The position numbers and the translations under genes are program-made. From NCBI GenBank assembly GCA_032622095.1, contig CP136061.1, forward strand, positions 192,888,369-192,952,368: a stretch of 64,000 bases of DNA, given 5' to 3'. The stretch comes from Siphonodentalium dalli (Eukaryota; Mollusca; Scaphopoda; Gadilida; Siphonodentaliidae). The notes under the pieces were generated by a model. It ran no database searches. It was given only the letters and a program-made list of their open reading frames with translations, and was not told the origin of the DNA. Positions within the stretch are counted from its first letter, which is position 1, and every line of letters starts with the position of its first letter. Below, piece after piece: positions 49,741 to 61,141 of this stretch.

Positions 49741-49916
49741 ATAAAAGTCATATTGGACTTTCTGGATACCATGATGTCAGGAAGCATATTCTTGACACTT
49801 TGGGAGTCCAGTATGACTTGTTCCCGAATTATCGCGTGCGGCTTTTGTCGAATCAGAAATATAGTGTTAGAAAAATTAAGGGGTGGATAATCTTCTACTA
49901 TATATTTTGAGACATA

Positions 49917-49948
49917 CGTATATATATATATATGTATATATATGTGTA
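49917..49948. repeat. TA/TG microsatellite
   Basis: Alternating TATATA/TGTATA run. Confidence 0.8.
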
Positions 49949-50279
49949 TGTCCTTTATAGACTCGAAAACTGCTTGACTGATTGAGCCCAAACTTGCTAT
50001 CTAAGGGTAAAAATCCACGGGAAGTGTCATCGCACCGCTTCTGAGAACGTCCGAGCACTCCTTCACCCTTCAACTGTCGTCGTAATGAGGTTTGATGGGT
50101 TAATCGCGTGATAATTAATGAGCGTTTGTATATGAGGCGTCGCTATATATATATTAAAGAGCGTTGATCTACTTTAGTGAAAATACGGCATTTGACCGTC
50201 TCGCTCGTAAACTGGGGATATCGAGACGAAATTTCGTACTTAGGGGTTCCAAGTGACGGGGGAGATTTTCGTCAGTTTG

Positions 50280-50480
50280 TCCGCCCGAGGTGACCCTGAC
50301 CTTGAAACGGGTACCCACAAATGACCTTGGGTGATATCTCGGTAGTCAGCAGTGACATCGATGTGAAATTTGATATGTATGGTCAATTCGGGACGGGAAA
50401 TATTTTTGTCGGGTTATTTTTTCCACCCAACATGACCTTGACACGGGTACCCTCAAATGACCTTGGCGATATTTCGGGCA
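50280..50480. repeat. Two-unit tandem repeat with ATGACCTTG motif
   Basis: 'ccttgaaacgggtaccc', 'caaatgaccttgg' and 'gatatctcgg' recur about 140 bp apart with variation. Non-coding. Confidence 0.5.
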
Positions 50481-50819
50481 TCAGTGGTGGCAGCGACGTA
50501 CGGGGTCACCTGAAAAACAAAAATTAATGGATCGACCAAAGCAATGGGATCAATACCGCCAGTGGCGGGCTAATCTGCTAGAAATATATAATATGGAATA
50601 TGTTGGATATAATGTGATATGGTGATTCGAAAATGAAGTGGGCCTTTAAACAGTTTATTTAAAAGACTTCTATAGTTGAAGAATTAGGACTCGTGTTTTT
50701 GGCCAATCAATCTGATCTATATAGTTTACCTTCTCTGAAGCCCTATATATTGAATATAATTTGATTTGTTTCTTTATTTACTCCTATATGCGATCAAAAT
50801 GGTTGGACACTAACAATTG

Positions 50820-50985
50820 TAATCAGATGTAATCAAAAAGTTATCGATTACATTTACTAAAGTAATTGTAATCGTAATCGATTACATTGGAATAAAATGT
50901 AATCGGTAATCGTAATCGTAATCATGTAAATCAAAAGTAATTGTAATCGTAATCGATTACATTGGCATGTAATCGCCCCAACCAT
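50820..50985. repeat. TAATCGATTACATT motif cluster
   Basis: TAATCGTAATCGATTACATT occurs twice, and shorter TAATCG/CGATTAC copies fill the rest, partly as inverted repeats. It looks like subterminal transposon sequence or a MITE. Confidence 0.55.
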
Positions 50986-50989
50986 ATAT

Positions 50990-52140
50990 TATATTCTGAA
51001 GGAAAATGGTTCCGACGAGACTGAGATGACATCCGCTGACTTATTCCTGTTTATATCACCCGATAAGAAGTCTCAAGTGAGCTAAACGCATCAAGTTTCG
51101 TCCGCGGCGTCCGTCTATTCACGTTTCAAAAAGCATCTTCTCTTCCAGAACCGTTGAACCAAACTGGTTGGACTGAAGGTTACTTGTGTGACTAGGATTA
51201 AAATGTGTTCACCAGGGGCGGGTCAACCTTTGACCGATATAACTCTACTTTTAAAATTTTCTTCTCCGGTCGTAGTTAGCCGAATATTTTTATATTTTGC
51301 ATGGAACATTGCAATGGCCCGTTAGTCATATAGTTTGTTCAATCGCGATATGCTCAAGTAAACTATTTCACTCGATCAATTTTTTATAAATAATTGTAAA
51401 TCGTACCGAAACATGACACATCGCGTTGACACACCATGTTACAATCATGTTATATCATTCAGGGTAATGATAAATTACAAAATAGAGACGTGTTTTTCAG
51501 TCTTAATTCTTTATAGTGAACGAATTATATTCTAAAATAAGAATCTCGGTTCTAAAAGTATTAATCTATTCTGCATCTGGTGGAGGTTAAGGAGACATAA
51601 GCAGACGATCATATAATACAAGTGCAGAAATATTACTATAATTGGTGGGAAATGTTAAGATAATAATTTCAACAAACGGCTTGTGGCTCTAGGTAACTAC
51701 TCATCGATGAGTAAAGACATTGCACTTGATTGTATTTAGAGTATGATCCTTGGAATGCTGAACCAATACCAAACCGTGCTATCATCGCGCATTAATTTTA
51801 GTCGCTTTTTAAAAAACACATACTTGCAGGTCTATAAGCTGCTTTATTATGTCAGCTCTTGTGATTGGCCAATCAGCGTCGATAAATAGTGATGGCGGTG
51901 CACCCATATTAGGTCGATGATGGCGTCAGTGACCCCATATGTATGGGGCGCCGTTCTTTTATTTTTTTTACCTATTTTGTGATATCAATAATTCATTTTG
52001 TGAGATCACAAAATGCATATATGATATCACAAAATCGAATATGATATCTAACTCGACTAATATTGATCTCACTTGACCTCACATGACACAATATCCGATC
52101 ACTAAGTATCCCATAACGTAAATAATATTTGTAATGGATA
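50990..52140. other. Fucosidase intron, nothing firm recognised
   Basis: Contains weak matches to the AACTTATTATCT family (about 51650-51710) and a short run of TTTTGTGATATCA/TGATATCACAAAA palindromes (51972-52035). No exon seen. Confidence 0.4.
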
Positions 52141-52680
52141 TAATTACAAGAAAACCATAATCAGAAATGGTAACGCCCTCAAGATCATATTATTAGCCAT
52201 AAATATAAATTATAATATAAAATATATTGGTTACATGAATTCACCGCCTCAGAATTCCGTTAAAACAACTAATCCTTCGAATTATTACAAACAACTACGG
52301 CTTATTACTGCAGGTTTCTCATTCACCACACCAGAAAGCTTGTAAATGCGGATAAAAAATCGGAGGTATTGTGTTCCCGACAAGAATGCATGGTCCAGCC
52401 ATTGTTCATACCTAAACATCGAAAGCAATTAACGCGGTCATAATTGTTACATACTGCAACTATAAGACATCCAGCGGATACACACCCCACGAAAACCCGA
52501 AATGTGTTGTCCTGCGAGAAATCCCATCGCAATAGCTCAATTTGACACGGCCAGATTAGCCTTCCTACAATACCCATAAGCAAGATCATATATTATATAC
52601 CCATGATTTTAATTATAGAATATAAAATATATTGGTTTCGCGAATGACCAACTCATAATTCGGTTAATTTAACAATAACA

Positions 52681-54788
52681 GGCAATAAGGAGAATCCCGT
52701 ACAGAAAAGTTATCCCACTTTTCAAGTTCGGTAACTCTGAACATAATAAATACTCCATCGGTGAATGTGGCGCTTTATTCTTCCCGCAGTTTGCTTGGCG
52801 GTAATTGTGAGATTGGTTTACGATTGTACATCACATTTTTGATCTTTCTAGATCATATTTTGTTATTTTGTTTACTGTTCTTCCCTCACTAAACCCCCCA
52901 GAAACAGTCGAATAGTACCGTACTCGATTGGAATCGGTAAATCTCCACTGCATAAGATCCCAGATACAGGAGGGATAACTCCAAATTCACACAACGCAAC
53001 ACATATTTTTCCTAAGTATTTTAAATAACCGTATATATATGATCATCTTACCAATAAAAACTAGGTTTTAAATATTTATTTAAACTTTTATCAAGAGGGA
53101 TATGATCCTGAACACAACAGAAAAGAACTTAATGTTAATTTTCGTTAGAATAACGTTGCGTTATTCTCTGGGGGGAATCAGTCAGAATTTACTGACGAAC
53201 ACCAGGACATACCAAAATATTTTTAAGTTGGGTTCATAAAAACTGTGTTCTCATGTGTTATTTGAGTATGATGTTGTAGCGTAACTACTGTTTATATAGA
53301 GTCCGAAATGTGTGTAGTTAGTATTTTCGTGACTTTAATTATTTGGATCACGCTGAATGTTTGGCTTTTATCCAATAAACAACTGAATTGAATTAATACA
53401 TTTTATTTCATTAAAAGAGTATTCTTTAATTAATTTCATACATTTGAATTTGAAACCAAAATTAAATACTAAACTGCAACTTATACTTTATAGTTAGACT
53501 AGACTCCTGATTTAACTCAAGCAGTGACGATATATTGCGCTTTTTTTTTACCAGGTCGGAGTCTAGTCTAACTATAAGTTTCAGGCTAGTATTTAATTTT
53601 GGTTTCAAATTCAAATGTATGAAATTAATTAAAGAATTAACTTTTAATTAAATAAAATTTATTACTTCAATTCAATTGTTTATTGGATAAAACCCAAACA
53701 TTTAGCGTGATCCAAATAATTAAAAAAAAATTGGATTGGGTGGGATGCGAACCCCGACCCGACGACGAACGCGCCTTGCGACTCAAAGTCCTACGTCAAT
53801 ACCACACGGCCACCGAAGCAACCCTAAATAATGAAGCTCGAATGGCCGCTGTATTCTGACGTCGCACTTAGGACGCTATATGCACAATTTAAGGTCTCAA
53901 AAGTATATATATAGGAGATATAGCACAGTATTAGTATGCCTCCGAAACATGCCGAGCATTGCCCTTTAAAATTTGATTTTTGAGACGGTGCACTGTCTCA
54001 AAAATCAAATTTGCTTATAAAAATAGGCGCCTGGTGTGTTGTTTAGTCCCAAGCATGTTCAAAGGGCAATGCTCGGCATGTTTCGGAGGCATAAAAATAT
54101 AACATTGCTACTGTGCTGTATCTCCTGTATCCAAATAATTAAAGTCACGAAAATACTAACAACGCACATTTCTGACTCTATCCTCTATATAAACGACAGT
54201 TACGCTACAACATCATACTCAAACAACGCGCGAGAACACAGTTTTTATGAACCCAACTCAAAAATAGTTTTGGTATGTCGTGGTGTTCGTCAGTAAATTC
54301 TGACTGATTTCCCCCAGAGAATAACGCAACGTTATTCTAACAAAAATTAATATTAAGTTATTTTCTGTTGTGTTCAGGATATCCCTCTTTTTGCACATTG
54401 ATAAAAGTTAAAATAAATATTTAAAACCTAGTTTTTATTGGTAAGATGATCATATATATACGGTTAAAATACTTAGGAAAATATGTGTTGCGTGAATTTG
54501 GAGTTATCCCTCCTGTATATGGGATCTTATACAGTGGAGATTTACCGATTCCAATCGAGTACCATTCGACTGTTTCTGGGGGTTTTAGTGGGGGAAGAAC
54601 GGTAAACAAAATATGATCTAGAAAGATCAAAAATGTGATGTACAATCGTAAACCAATCTCGCAATTAGCACCAAGCAAACTGCGGGAAGAATAAAGCGCC
54701 ACATTCACCGGTGGAGTATTTATTATGTTTAGAGTTACCGAACTTGAAAAGTGGGATAACTTTTCTGTACGGGATTCTCCTTTTTGCC
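52681..54788. mobile_element. Foldback element of 2.1 kb with about 0.8-kb arms
   Basis: Ends GGCAATAAGGAGAATCCC and, inverted, GGCAAAAAGGAGAATCCC; AATAACA directly repeated outside (52674-52680, 54789-54795), 7 or possibly 8 bp. The left arm (to about 53509) and right arm (from about 53556) are near-complementary throughout, closing around a short loop. It interrupts an R1 repeat. The right arm carries a secondary insertion (53725-54129). No transposase frame. Confidence 0.8.
53725..54129 (-). mobile_element. tRNA-like SINE/hairpin insertion with 14-bp TSD
   Basis: Flanked by TCCAAATAATTAAA on both sides (53711-53724, 54130-54143); the opposite foldback arm shows the unoccupied site. On the minus strand 53824-53731 has an A-box-like GTGGCCGTGTGG and a B-box GGTTCGCATCCC, that is, a tRNA-like unit with an intervening 'gactttgagtcgcaagg'. 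The rest (53912-54126) is a hairpin with 'ccgaaacatgccgagcattg' in both arms. A tail of A/T follows the tRNA-like part. Confidence 0.65.
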
Positions 54789-55076
54789 AATAACAGCCAG
54801 CACATAATTAACGAACCGGCGGCCGACTCGGCCGTCTCCGGCCACAACCATCGGTGGGCTGCAGAACGAAAAATATCTATAAAAGTTGAAATATAAGACT
54901 TACAAATTATCTTTTAAATTTTTTTTGTTTTTGTTTTAATATCTTTATTTACATATTAACTTCAAGATAAAAATCATATAGCAATGCGTTTACAAAGTAT
55001 ATTGACACATGTGTTAACATGATAATATAAATCAGAAATATAATTCAGAAATATGAAGAAGGTGTTGGGTGGGTGT

Positions 55077-55099
55077 GGGGGGGGGGGGGGGGGGGGGGG
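55077..55099. repeat. Poly-G run
   Basis: Twenty-three consecutive G on the + strand, within the LINE 3' UTR. Length in the assembly may be unreliable. Confidence 0.85.
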
Positions 55100-55362
55100 T
55101 GTGCTCATTTGTTTTCACAATAAATTCGTAAACGTGGTATGCTCTTTTAACAGTTAGCTTAGTGGACTATTCTGATGCGTTGCCTCTAATAACATGAAGT
55201 AAAATAAATCAAGAAGTTAGTTGAAGTAAAATAATATTGTACGGTTGTATTGATATATATATAGATAAATGTATTATTCGTATCACTGTATCATGTTCTT
55301 TTTGTATGCATACAAAAATCTAATGGGAGACATTGGCTCATCGTACACTATTCATATGATTA

Positions 55363-55743
55363 CTACATTTCGTTGACTGCTATCATAACTGTATACCACT
55401 CATAGTCGAATTCGTGGATATGGTCATTGTTAAGTGCTATAATCCGTTCAATTCTACATCTATTCTTAATTTCCAAAATAAGTGACTTTAAAGACAAGAC
55501 ATCCGGGGTGAACTTTGTTTTATAGATATAGTACTTCAATATTGTAATCAGTGTGGTAGTTATTTTGTTTTTGTTGCATGCTGTGGGTGGTAGGAGCAAA
55601 CTTTCCTTTGATGTGGAAATATATATACCTGATTTTGCGAACCAAGATTGAACATCATTTAAAAAATACTTTACCATGGGACAATCGAAGAAAATGTGAA
55701 TAATGGTTTCGTCGTTTGCATGACATCTCTGGCATGATCCATC
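55363..55743 (-). pseudogene. LINE ORF2 C-terminal fragment (zinc-finger region)
   Basis: The frame starts at the truncation point and reads DGSCQRCHANDETIIHIFFD then CPMVKYFLNDVQSWF, the C-x2-C...H...C module found at the end of L1-type reverse transcriptases. About 100 more residues follow, with LKYYIYKTKF and IERIIALNNDHIHEF typical of L1-like C-termini, then a stop. Endonuclease and reverse-transcriptase domains are absent, so it is not functional. Confidence 0.8.
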
Positions 55744-56124
55744 TGTTTAAATTTCTTTTATTGGTAATTGACATAGCTTGTCACAAACAAAAATCAACAT
55801 TATTGACATAATAATGTAAAGGACAATAAACGAAATTGAAATTCCCAACTACACCTTTTACCGACGACCGGCCTCCTGATCGCGCAGTTCGACTTTTAAA
55901 TAAACCGGAAAAACCCATTTTCTATTTATAAAAGTCCCATCGGCCCACATACATGTTTCTAATATTTGGACAACAGAAAACACGCGGGCGTGCTAATAAG
56001 ATTGCTATTTTCCCAGTATTTGTCTAAAATGGCTTCCTATATCGCATCCGTCATCACAAATCGACAACTCAAACAAAATAATGGTCCACAGACTATGACC
56101 ACATAGTATGACCACATTGCCCAC

Positions 56125-56255
56125 CTTCACAAAATCCTGGGTTGTGAAATTATTCGCTTGATCTTGCAGGAATAAAGGATTGAACCATTCGGATAAGGAA
56201 TGATATAGGCCGAAATGCAGATCTGTTTGATTTTTTATTGCGTCCCTCAGTTCTC
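56125..56255 (-). CDS. FUCA: Fucosidase exon: [14 protein letters not shown] region
   Basis: The acceptor is ttttccag (ending 56256) and the donor is aag|gtgggc at 56124. The exon begins with the last two bases of a Gly codon, as expected after DLVG. It encodes [20 protein letters not shown] and then [20 protein letters not shown], close to the human RYGLYHSLLEWFHPLYL. Ends phase 0 at FVK. Confidence 0.92.
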
Positions 56256-56677
56256 CTGGAAAAAGTAACATACGGACACCGTTCAGTACCGCACGTATAC
56301 ACATGTTAATTAAAGCGTATAAAAGGGTAGTGATAATTGAAAACTGCCTGACTGATCCGACTCAAATTTGGGAACAATATGGGCGTGTCCAATTTCACGT
56401 GCGACCGTGTCCTTGACCTTGACATCGCTCATATAGGCATGTTTCTGGGCCGATCGAACAATAGTTTTCTTTCTCTCTCCGTATACGTGTCAACAATGTT
56501 CCGGACGAAGTAGATCATATAATATGTCAAATATAGCGAATTATCGAAATGTGAAATACAACGAAGAATCGAAATAGGACACACTGCGAAATAGGGGAAT
56601 AAAAAATGGAGCAAAATGGCGATATAGAGCGAAATAGGAAATTATTATTAACGAAATAACCGAAATATTTGAAGTCT

Positions 56678-57114
56678 TTTAAAGGTACTCAATCCGATCA
56701 GACGCTCCTAAATTACTATTTCTTTGGCTTCGGTGGTAAAACATATTTGATTGGAGTCGAGGAGTTTGTTAATTTTTGGAGATCTGGTCCAAAAAAACAG
56801 ATCCACGAGCTCAAACGGACAAATTGCGGTTGTAATATGGATAACTCTAAAAGCAAGTGGTTATTATTGTTAACAGTAACCACTTGATTTTAGAGTTATC
56901 AATCTTGCAACCGCAATTTTTCCGTTTGAGCTCGTGGATCTGCAGAAGTTCTGGCCCAGATCCCCAAAAATTAACAAACTTCAAACATCGATATCTAGCT
57001 AATCACTCTCAGCTTTGATGGGTATGTTCCTCGACTCGAATCAAATACTTTTTACCCCCGAAGCCAAAGAAATAGTAATTTAGGAGCGTCTGATCGGATT
57101 GAGTACCTTTAAAG
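56678..57114. mobile_element. Full-length palindromic MITE (TACTCAATCCGATCAG family)
   Basis: The arms start AAAGGTACTCAATCCGATCA and run inverted to the right end (TGATCGGATTGAGTACCTTT). The centre is a smaller hairpin 'taactctaaaagcaagtgg' with its complement. Almost the entire 437 bp can fold back. Partial copies lie at 46483 and 43610. Confidence 0.8.
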
Positions 57115-57229
57115 TGTTTTAAAAAGCGAATAATATATAATTATCATATAGTGTATCCCATGCAGCACACCAATTATGACATCGCTAATATGCACGGTAC
57201 GTGTCACGACACCCGCCAATTTTAGTACA

Positions 57230-58200
57230 AGAAAACCATAGTCAGAAATGGTAACGCCACCAAGATTATAGTATTACATATAAATAGAAATTAAAAAAAA
57301 ATACATAAAATATTTGTATAACAATTGTGTTTAAACAAGTAATCCTTCAAATTATTACTAACAAAGCAAGTAAACGACTGTGGGGTCACTCAACAGATTA
57401 TAAAGACTTGGACTTAGTATACTGTGAATACTAAAATTTAAATGAGATAATTAAAAGATAAAATTTAGCAAGTAGTAAAAGTTAAATTTTCTCATTTTTG
57501 TTTTGGTTAAATAAAGCAATAATTTAAATGTAACATTTGGTTTAAAAAAAATGATTGACCGTGGCTCTTCCAATAATTGCGCGACTGACCTGGTCAATTG
57601 TTCTTAAGAAGTTGTTTTGAGAATTACTATGGAGGGAAATAGTTGTGGCTGTGGCTTCGCAAGTAATTACCTTGGTGACGTGATGATAACAAATCTGAAC
57701 TCCAGTTAACCAAGGACGCTTCATACCAAATATAAGGTGAATTATTAATTCTTTAGAAGTTGTTTTAAGATTTACTATGGAGGGAAAGAATTGTGGTGTT
57801 GGCTTCGCAACTATTTGACCTCATTGTAACAAATATAAATATTAGTCACTCAGGCAATAGATGTATCTATTCTGTATATTAACTTATTGGGTCTTACGTG
57901 TCTTGAGATGTCTAAATAGTTTTCGATGGACAGATCGCGCAAGGGACCCACGCCAATCTTCTCTGTTGGGATTCCAATTGTTGGCTCATTAAATAGGCAC
58001 ATATGCTTAAGATACAGTCGCACGCTCCCGTAAGTCGGGTTTTGGATCACAGTTAATGAAAATATCATTGAAATAATCGGTTTCCCCCAATAAACATCCA
58101 TATATTGAATATACATGTTTTGGAGCAGAATTAGGCAGTCCATATTGGACGCCATCATGGAATTTATTTTGTTTTGTTTTAATTTTCACACATAATTATT
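57230..58200. other. Fucosidase intron; R1 fragment and unexplained open frame
   Basis: 57232-57275 is an R1 fragment. Two copies of a block with 'tactatggagggaaa' and 'gaagttgttttgag/aag' lie at about 57606 and 57758. A 102-codon minus-strand frame (58158-57850) is open but unrecognised. Confidence 0.4.
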
Positions 58201-58740
58201 AGTTATATGGATGGAGTTCTCATTAAACCTCACATCCTTGTATTGGTTACAGTAATACCCAAAGTAATTGACCACTTAACCACATCAGAATTATTGGTAA
58301 TTTTTCAGGATTTAAAATCCTGAAAATTTACCAATAATTTTGCTGTGGTCAATTACTTTGGACATTACTGTATGAGGATTGAGTTATCATTAAACCTCAA
58401 ATCCTTATATTGGTTACAGTAATGCCCAAAGTAATTGACCACTTAACCACAGCAGATTTATGTATTTTTTCAGCATTTACAATCCTCAAATTACCCATTA
58501 TTCTGCTGTGGTTAAGTGGTCAATTGCTTTGAACATTACTGTATGATGATTGAGTTATCATTAAACCTCAAATCCTTATATTGGTTACAGTAATGCCCAA
58601 AGTAATTGACCCTTTAACCACAGCATAATTATGGGTAATTTTTTCAGGATTTAGAATCATGAAAAAATACACACAATTTTGCTGTGGTTAAGTGATGAAT
58701 TACTTTGGACATTACTGTATGTAGATGGAGTTAAACCTCA
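58201..58740. repeat. Three tandem copies of a TA-flanked palindromic MITE
   Basis: Units 58250-58370, 58417-58541 and 58588-58717 each run CAGTAATRCCCAAAGTAATT to the inverted end and are flanked by TA. They are separated by a repeated spacer with 'attaaacctcaaatcctta'. The repeat period is about 170 bp, so unit plus spacer was amplified together. Same family as 20334-20547. Confidence 0.75.
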
Positions 58741-58825
58741 CATCAGTGTGTTGGGGATTTGGACCTTGACTTGGGACCTTTGGTTTTTAACGCAACAAAT
58801 GCGCGTACACCTTATACACAAATTT

Positions 58826-59870
58826 TTTATGTAACCAGAGTTTTTCTTGGAATAAGATGAGCTTTGAAGCCTGCTTACATTTCAAAATGTTGTCAGTTTT
58901 TTATTGTCTGCAGCGGATCTCGACGCGTTGAAGCAAAAGTTACCAAAAGGGGGGGGGGGTCTGAAATTATCTCTATAGTTGGCACCAGGATTATATAGAA
59001 AGGAATAGCAATTGATATACATATACGGTATACTATAGTAATACCATAGACATATAAGTACAAGTATCACGAGATAAAATATTACGTAACATGACTATAT
59101 ACCGATGAAAGAAAGAAATAAATTGGACCGGGATTAGAGGTTGGGTTGGTTATATGTGGATAAATTTTTTATGTAACCAGAGTTTTTCTTGGATAAGATG
59201 AGTTTGAAGCCTGCTTACATTTCAAAATGTGTCAGTTTTTTATTGTCTGCAGCGGATCTCGACGCGTTGAAGCAAAAGTTACAAAAGATAAAATGTGTAT
59301 GTGACGAGACTATAATACAAATGAACAAATAAATTGAGGGAGGGGTGGGCGATACAGAGAACTAAGGGTTGAACAGATATAAATTTGTAGAGCAATAACG
59401 ACCAATGTTGACATATTATGCATATCAACTCTACTGTTGCAACAAGGCTATAAAATAGGGGGGTGTCAGAATCTTAGTCATCTCTATATAGTGCCAGAAT
59501 AGTCATTTATGGAGTTCTATAAGATGTTGGGTTGGTTATATGGACTCGGAGAAAAAAGGGGTTTGTACCGATGAAGTTGATGAACTGACATAGATTAGTG
59601 GATCGATGTTGCCATGTAATGCATCGTGACTGTACTAAAGCAGCAATTATATAAAATTGGGGGGGGGGGGGGGGTCTGAAATTATCTCTATAGTTGGCAC
59701 CAGGATTATATAGAAAGGAATAGCAATTGATATACATATACGGTATACTATAGTAATACCATAGACATATAAGTACAAGTATCACGAGATAAAATATTAC
59801 GTAACATGACTATATACCGATGAAAGAAATAAATAAATTGGACCGGGATTAGAGGTTGGGTTGGTTATAT
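58826..59870. repeat. Segmental duplications
   Basis: The block with 'gtaaccagagtttttcttgg' and 'ctgcagcggatctcgacgcg' occurs at 58833 and 59173. The block with 'gttggcaccaggattatata' and 'gtaataccatagacatataa' occurs at 58978 and 59691, almost identical over about 200 bp. Poly-G runs precede the second block each time (58949, 59660). Confidence 0.75.
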
Positions 59871-60560
59871 GTGGATAATTGGATATGGAATTCATACCGA
59901 TGAAACGATACAAATTAGTGGAGCGATAAAGACACTTAGTCAGGCTACGCGGGGGAAATAGGGGTTGATACGATAGACCGAAATAAATTTGTCGAGTGAT
60001 AATGACCAATGTTGACGTATAAAGTAACGCGACTGTACTGTCACACAATTATCAGGTAGAACCGGTCAAATATGACAGGGTACAGCACGTAATTATTTCC
60101 TAGATCGAAGAATTTTTTATTTTTTTTTTCGATGATAAAATTTGCCATTAAAATCGATTTATGTCTATAAAACTCATTTTTCAAAATTTTGAGCTGAAAC
60201 TTGGTGTGTATGTGTATAATATTACTATATTCTTAAAATGACAGAGTTCAGCGCGTAATTATGTTTTAGATGGAAGAAATTGAATTTGTTTTCGATAAAA
60301 AATTTACAGCGTGTACGGCCTACGGGTCATTGAGTATGCTCAATTTTTGTAAACAAACTTTTGTCAATAGCCGTTTTGGTCAAACTAAACCTTCTTCGAC
60401 CGGGACAGCAGATCCGAATAGTAGCTAAGATGTATTTAGATAGAATTATCAAAAGAATATGACCGATCAGGGTACATTTTAAGAGAATAGACTCAATAGA
60501 GTGGAGAAATCTTGGTGATAATTCCAGAAAATAAAGATGCAGGAGAATCACAATTAAACT
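59871..60560. other. Fucosidase intron, nothing recognised
   Basis: AT-rich sequence; two weakly similar pieces ('cacgtaattatttcctagat', 'cgcgtaattatgttttagat') lie at about 60087 and 60252. No exon or element end seen. Confidence 0.4.
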
Positions 60561-60584
60561 TCCCACAATGCACTTCACTAATCC

Positions 60585-61037
60585 AGGGGTTCTCAATGGG
60601 TTACACATTATTTTCAGTCTATCAGATTATTTATATTTTCAACAACAAGTGACTTTAAGTTTACAATTTCAGCCTGTCCTGACTCTATCGATACGATATA
60701 ACACATTTTCAAAAACGTATTATACACCGGTGGCGTTAACTTTACAATTTAAGCATCTACGTGATTCTATCGGTACGATTGAGTAAGGTACAAACAAGAA
60801 ATACATCAGGGGCTCCCAATGGGTTATACAATATTTTCAGGCTATCAGATTATTTATATTTTCAACAACATATTATTACACCGGTGACTTTAAGTTTACA
60901 ATTTGAGCCTGTCCTGGACTCTATCGATACGATTTATCATATTTTCATAAACGTATTATACACCGCTGGCGCGTTAAACTTTACCAATTTCGGCATCTAC
61001 GTGATTCTATCGGTACGATTGAGTAAGGTACAAACAA
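60585..61037. repeat. Tandem duplication, unit about 230 bp
   Basis: Two copies share 'tatcagattatttatatttt', 'actctatcgatacgat' and 'attgagtaaggtacaaacaa' (60782 and 61020). Adjacent to the left end of the large foldback element. Confidence 0.7.
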
Positions 61038-61141
61038 TCTCCAAGAATACATTCGCCCTGGTCCCACCAGCGCAATATCAAAATCTCAAAGCTAGAAAAC
61101 ACCACAGGTGGCGTAATAATTTGTTTATCAGGTTTATACTG

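Larger units (their letters stand above)
54921..55745 (-). mobile_element. 5'-truncated L1-like non-LTR retrotransposon
   Basis: Minus-strand copy inserted in an R1 repeat; TTTAAATTT is duplicated at both sides (about 54913-54921 and 55746-55754). The 3' end is an A-rich tail (aaaacaaaaacaaaaaaaaa). The coding part is the C-terminus of ORF2 (55743-55363); the rest is 3' UTR with a 23-G run at 55077-55099. Truncation is the usual result of incomplete target-primed reverse transcription. Confidence 0.8.

Noticed and set aside
58882-59785. Two identical frames beginning MILVLICLWYYYSIPYMYIN
   Set aside because: They arise from a segmental duplication of non-coding sequence with a poly-G run; no domain or codon signal.
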